A stretch of 7,500 bases of DNA from an uncultured Actinomycetes bacterium (GTDB lineage: Bacteria; Actinomycetota; Acidimicrobiia; Acidimicrobiales; RAAP-2). The notes below the pieces were generated by a model. The model worked only from the letters and a program-made list of their open reading frames with translations, was not told the origin of the DNA and ran no database searches. Position numbers and translations under genes: made by a program. Numbering within the stretch: the first letter of the stretch is position 1; each line of letters starts with the position of its first letter. The stretch lies in the NCBI GenBank assembly GCA_903826715.1, contig CAIKFN010000138.1, positions 1 through 7,500 on the forward strand, in the 5' to 3' direction. This document shows positions 5,763 to 7,500 of the stretch, piece after piece.

Positions 5763-6517
5763 TGTCACTCCTAAGTATCCAGAGATCAGGCTCCGGGGAA
5801 CCAATCCTCTGGTTGCACGGATTTACCCAAACGAGGGACTCCGCACATATCTTTAGGTACATTCTGACAGGAACTAACGAAGTCTTGACCATTGACCTAC
5901 CAGGGCATGGTTCAGCTAGTGATGTCACTGCATCGCTCAGTGAAACAGCCGATTTAATCGCTGAAGTGCTTCCCGAAGAGCCAATCGCACTTGGTGGCTA
6001 TTCCTTTGGTGGGCGCGTTGCGCTCCATGTAGCTCTGCGGCATCCAAGTCGTATCTCCAAGCTCGTTCTCTTGAGTGCGACGCGAGGAATTGGCGACAAG
6101 GTTGAGCGTGAGGAGCGAAGAGATCGTGACGATGACCTCGCTGAACGACTTCTTAACTTAGGAACTGATGAGTTCCTTGACGAGTGGCTCGCTCAGCCAA
6201 TGTTCGCCACACTCCCCTTCGACCCTGCTGAGCGCACTGCACGAAGCACTGATGCTCAGGGAATGGCTAATTCACTGCGCAGCTCTGGAACTGGAAACCA
6301 AGAGTTCTTGTCACCTCGTCTTAGTGAGATTGAAGTGCCGACACTCTGTATTGCGGGATCACTCGACAAGAAGTTTGTAGGCGAAGGAAATCATTTAGCG
6401 CAGCGTATTAAAAATGGCTCGCTTGTTATTGTTGAAGACGCTAGTCACGCGGTGCACTTAGAAAAGCCTGAAGAAGTTGCCAAGCTCGTCGCGGATTTCC
6501 TTAACGAAGAGTGGTAA
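5762..6517 (+). CDS. menH: SHCHC synthase (MenH), alpha/beta hydrolase of menaquinone biosynthesis
   Basis: Alpha/beta-hydrolase-fold enzyme that removes pyruvate from SEPHCHC to give SHCHC, the step after MenD; cytoplasmic. The protein has 251 residues, normal for the family. Visible: the oxyanion segment LWLHGFTQT (16-24), DLPGHG (45-50), the nucleophile elbow GGYSFGGR with S81, the acid D202 in IAGSLDKKF, and the histidine H229 in EDASHAVHLEKP. These form the expected Ser-Asp-His triad. HGFTQT and GYSFGGR favour MenH over a general hydrolase, as does the adjacent menD. The ATG at 5762 begins directly before the conserved first strand; a longer frame upstream is antisense to menD and unlike the family. 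It is transcribed away from menD and overlaps the end of menA by 17 bases. Confidence 0.9.
   Translation: MSLLSIQRSGSGEPILWLHGFTQTRDSAHIFRYILTGTNEVLTIDLPGHGSASDVTASLSETADLIAEVLPEEPIALGGYSFGGRVALHVALRHPSRISKLVLLSATRGIGDKVEREERRDRDDDLAERLLNLGTDEFLDEWLAQPMFATLPFDPAERTARSTDAQGMANSLRSSGTGNQEFLSPRLSEIEVPTLCIAGSLDKKFVGEGNHLAQRIKNGSLVIVEDASHAVHLEKPEEVAKLVADFLNEEW
5768..5772 (-). promoter_or_regulatory. Shine-Dalgarno site AGGAG deciding the menD TTG start, inside menH
   Basis: AGGAG is followed by TGACA and TTG at 5760-5762. It overlaps the alternative GTG (5766-5768) and lies within the first codons of menH. A GATACT at 5774-5779 just upstream could be a -10 box, in which case the mRNA would begin too late to include AGGAG and the GTG would be the more likely start. 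Confidence 0.5.
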
Positions 6518-7373
6518 AAAACGTAACTGTTGTTACGAAGCCAACAATTAGTTGTGCTCGAGCTGAGATCATCAACATAGGTAGAAGTTCTCGACCTTGC
6601 TTGTTCGAAAATGCCAGTTTGAGTGCAGGAAAATAGACAGCAACTGCAATTACTGCTGTAATCCACTGACCACCAACAACGAGTCCTGCGCACAGCATGG
6701 CAATGCAAAGTACGTAGAGCCACTTAGCCTTGTCACGACCAAGTCGTGCCGCAAGGGTCTTCTTTCCAGATCCCTGGTCACCAGTGATGTCGCGCATGTT
6801 GTTTGCTTCTAACAGCGCACATGCCATGGCTCCCGCAGCAAGACCAAACCACCAGGCCTTAGGAGCAATGTGTAAATGCTGCGCGTACGCGGTTCCAACA
6901 GTCGCCACGAAACCGAAATAAATAAGTACGAAGACTTCTCCAAGTCCCATGTAGCCGTACGGCTTGGGTCCACCGGTGTAGAACCACGCAGCGATTATTG
7001 CTGTTAGTCCAACGAGCACAAACCACCACGATGTTCGTGCGCTGAGCTCTAGTCCAGCAAGAGCCGCGACAAAGAACCAGGCGAAGGCTCCATTACGAAC
7101 TGCTTTTGGCGAAACGAGCTTGGATGCGGTTAAACGAAATGGACCAACACGTACTTCGTCAGTTCCTTTAATGCCGTCAGAGTAGTCATTGGCATAATTA
7201 ACACCAATTTGAAGTGCGAGTGCAACAACTGCGCAGAGCACTGTGTTGACCCACTCAATGCTGAGTGGTCGAGCAAGGGTTGCACCAATGGCGACCGGCA
7301 CGATTGCGGCAGGGAGTGTGCGTGGACGTGCTGCGAGCACCCAGCGCTTTACGCTGCCAGGAGCTTCGCTCAT
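6501..7373 (-). CDS. menA: 1,4-dihydroxy-2-naphthoate polyprenyltransferase (MenA)
   Basis: UbiA-superfamily membrane enzyme that attaches the polyprenyl chain to 1,4-dihydroxy-2-naphthoate, giving demethylmenaquinone. The 290-residue length is typical. The first Asp-rich motif is NYANDYSDGIKGTDE (59-73, with N62, D63 and D66), which binds the prenyl diphosphate through Mg. The second is NNMRDITGDQGSGKKTLAARLG (191-212, with D195, D199 and K204). KRWVLAARPRTLPAA (9-23) is the usual MenA opening. Hydrophobic helices fill the rest, about eight to nine. The ATG overlaps the menB stop as ATGA (7370-7373), so translation is probably coupled to menB. The 3' end overlaps menH, and a hairpin with a T run lies within the last codons. 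Confidence 0.95.
   Translation of the reverse strand: MSEAPGSVKRWVLAARPRTLPAAIVPVAIGATLARPLSIEWVNTVLCAVVALALQIGVNYANDYSDGIKGTDEVRVGPFRLTASKLVSPKAVRNGAFAWFFVAALAGLELSARTSWWFVLVGLTAIIAAWFYTGGPKPYGYMGLGEVFVLIYFGFVATVGTAYAQHLHIAPKAWWFGLAAGAMACALLEANNMRDITGDQGSGKKTLAARLGRDKAKWLYVLCIAMLCAGLVVGGQWITAVIAVAVYFPALKLAFSNKQGRELLPMLMISARAQLIVGFVTTVTFFTTLR
6516..6537 (-). terminator. candidate hairpin plus T-run terminator inside the end of menA
   Basis: Read on the minus strand, CGTAAC and GTTACG form a perfect six-base stem with an AACA loop, followed at once by six T. This is the layout of an intrinsic terminator, with a short stem that is only half G+C. It lies 13 or more bases before the menA stop (6501-6503), so transcripts ending here would lack a stop codon. 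On the plus strand the same hairpin comes four bases after the menH stop but has no T run after it. Confidence 0.4.
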
Positions 7374-7500
7374 GGACGCTTTGGGAACTTTGAGAAATCA
7401 GGCTTACGGTGTTCTACGAAAGCATTACGGCCTTCTTGTCCTTCTTCAGACATGTAGAACAACATTGTGGCGTCACCAGCAAGTTGCTGTACACCAGCGA
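7370..7500 (-). CDS. menB: 1,4-dihydroxy-2-naphthoyl-CoA synthase (MenB), C-terminal end (partial)
   Basis: Only the last 42 residues are in the window; the start is beyond the right edge. They read AGVQQLAGDATMLFYMSEEG and end HRKPDFSKFPKRP. The GDATMLFYMSEEGQEGRNAF segment and the RKPDFSKFP tail are hallmarks of MenB, the crotonase-fold enzyme that cyclises o-succinylbenzoyl-CoA to dihydroxynaphthoyl-CoA. The TGA (7370-7372) overlaps the menA ATG, as expected for a menB-menA operon. The catalytic region is not visible, but the tail is distinctive and the neighbour supports the call. Confidence 0.93.
   Translation of the reverse strand, partial: AGVQQLAGDATMLFYMSEEGQEGRNAFVEHRKPDFSKFPKRP

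Noticed and set aside
5763..5804. Upstream ATG extension of menD by fourteen codons.
   Set aside because: It would run into menH, has no ribosome site, and adds residues unlike MenD N-termini. The TTG at 5762 (or GTG at 5768) fits better.
1..7500. Mobile element, CRISPR array, toxin-antitoxin or defence system.
   Set aside because: No transposase, integrase, repeat array or paired toxin-like small genes were seen; gene content is housekeeping metabolism plus a few unknowns.

Overview
The window is a densely packed chromosomal segment, about half G+C by eye, from what is most likely a streamlined member of the Actinomycetota. Pointers are an NfuA-type protein whose A-type domain lacks cysteines, a cysteine-rich protein of a kind I recall from actinobacteria, small conserved-looking proteins, a menaquinone (men) cluster next to a CcdA-type gene, and promoters placed for leaderless transcripts. 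The phylum call is an inference from gene content; an Acidimicrobiia-like planktonic lineage is plausible but unproven.

Left part (1-1603): four genes alternate in strand. An NfuA-like Fe-S maturation protein (minus, cut by the window edge) diverges from a 246-residue cysteine-rich protein of unknown function (plus). That gene converges on a 70-residue CCHC mini-protein (minus), which diverges from a 73-residue unknown protein (plus).

Centre (1600-5768): a minus-strand run in the order menD > ccdA > tyrS > small lipoprotein. ccdA starts inside the end of menD, and the lipoprotein start overlaps the tyrS stop. menD makes SEPHCHC in menaquinone synthesis, CcdA passes electrons across the membrane to extracytoplasmic thiols, and tyrS charges tRNA-Tyr.

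Right part (5762-7500): menH (plus) starts head-to-head with menD, with the two proposed start codons sharing one base. menH runs tail-to-tail into menA, which is coupled to the end of menB (minus, cut by the window edge). MenD and MenH act in succession early in the pathway (isochorismate to SEPHCHC to SHCHC), MenB closes the naphthoate ring, and MenA prenylates it at the membrane. menF, menC and menE are not in the window.

There is no gap over 300 bases. The only intergenic stretches are 261-315, 1266-1381 and 3321-3387. I see no rRNA, tRNA, mobile element or CRISPR array, and no convincing new defence or mobile system. The noteworthy signals are architectural: overlapping start codons of menD and menH, overlap at every convergent gene end, a contrast between leaderless ATG starts and Shine-Dalgarno-led GTG/TTG starts, and a structured leader before the CCHC mini-protein.
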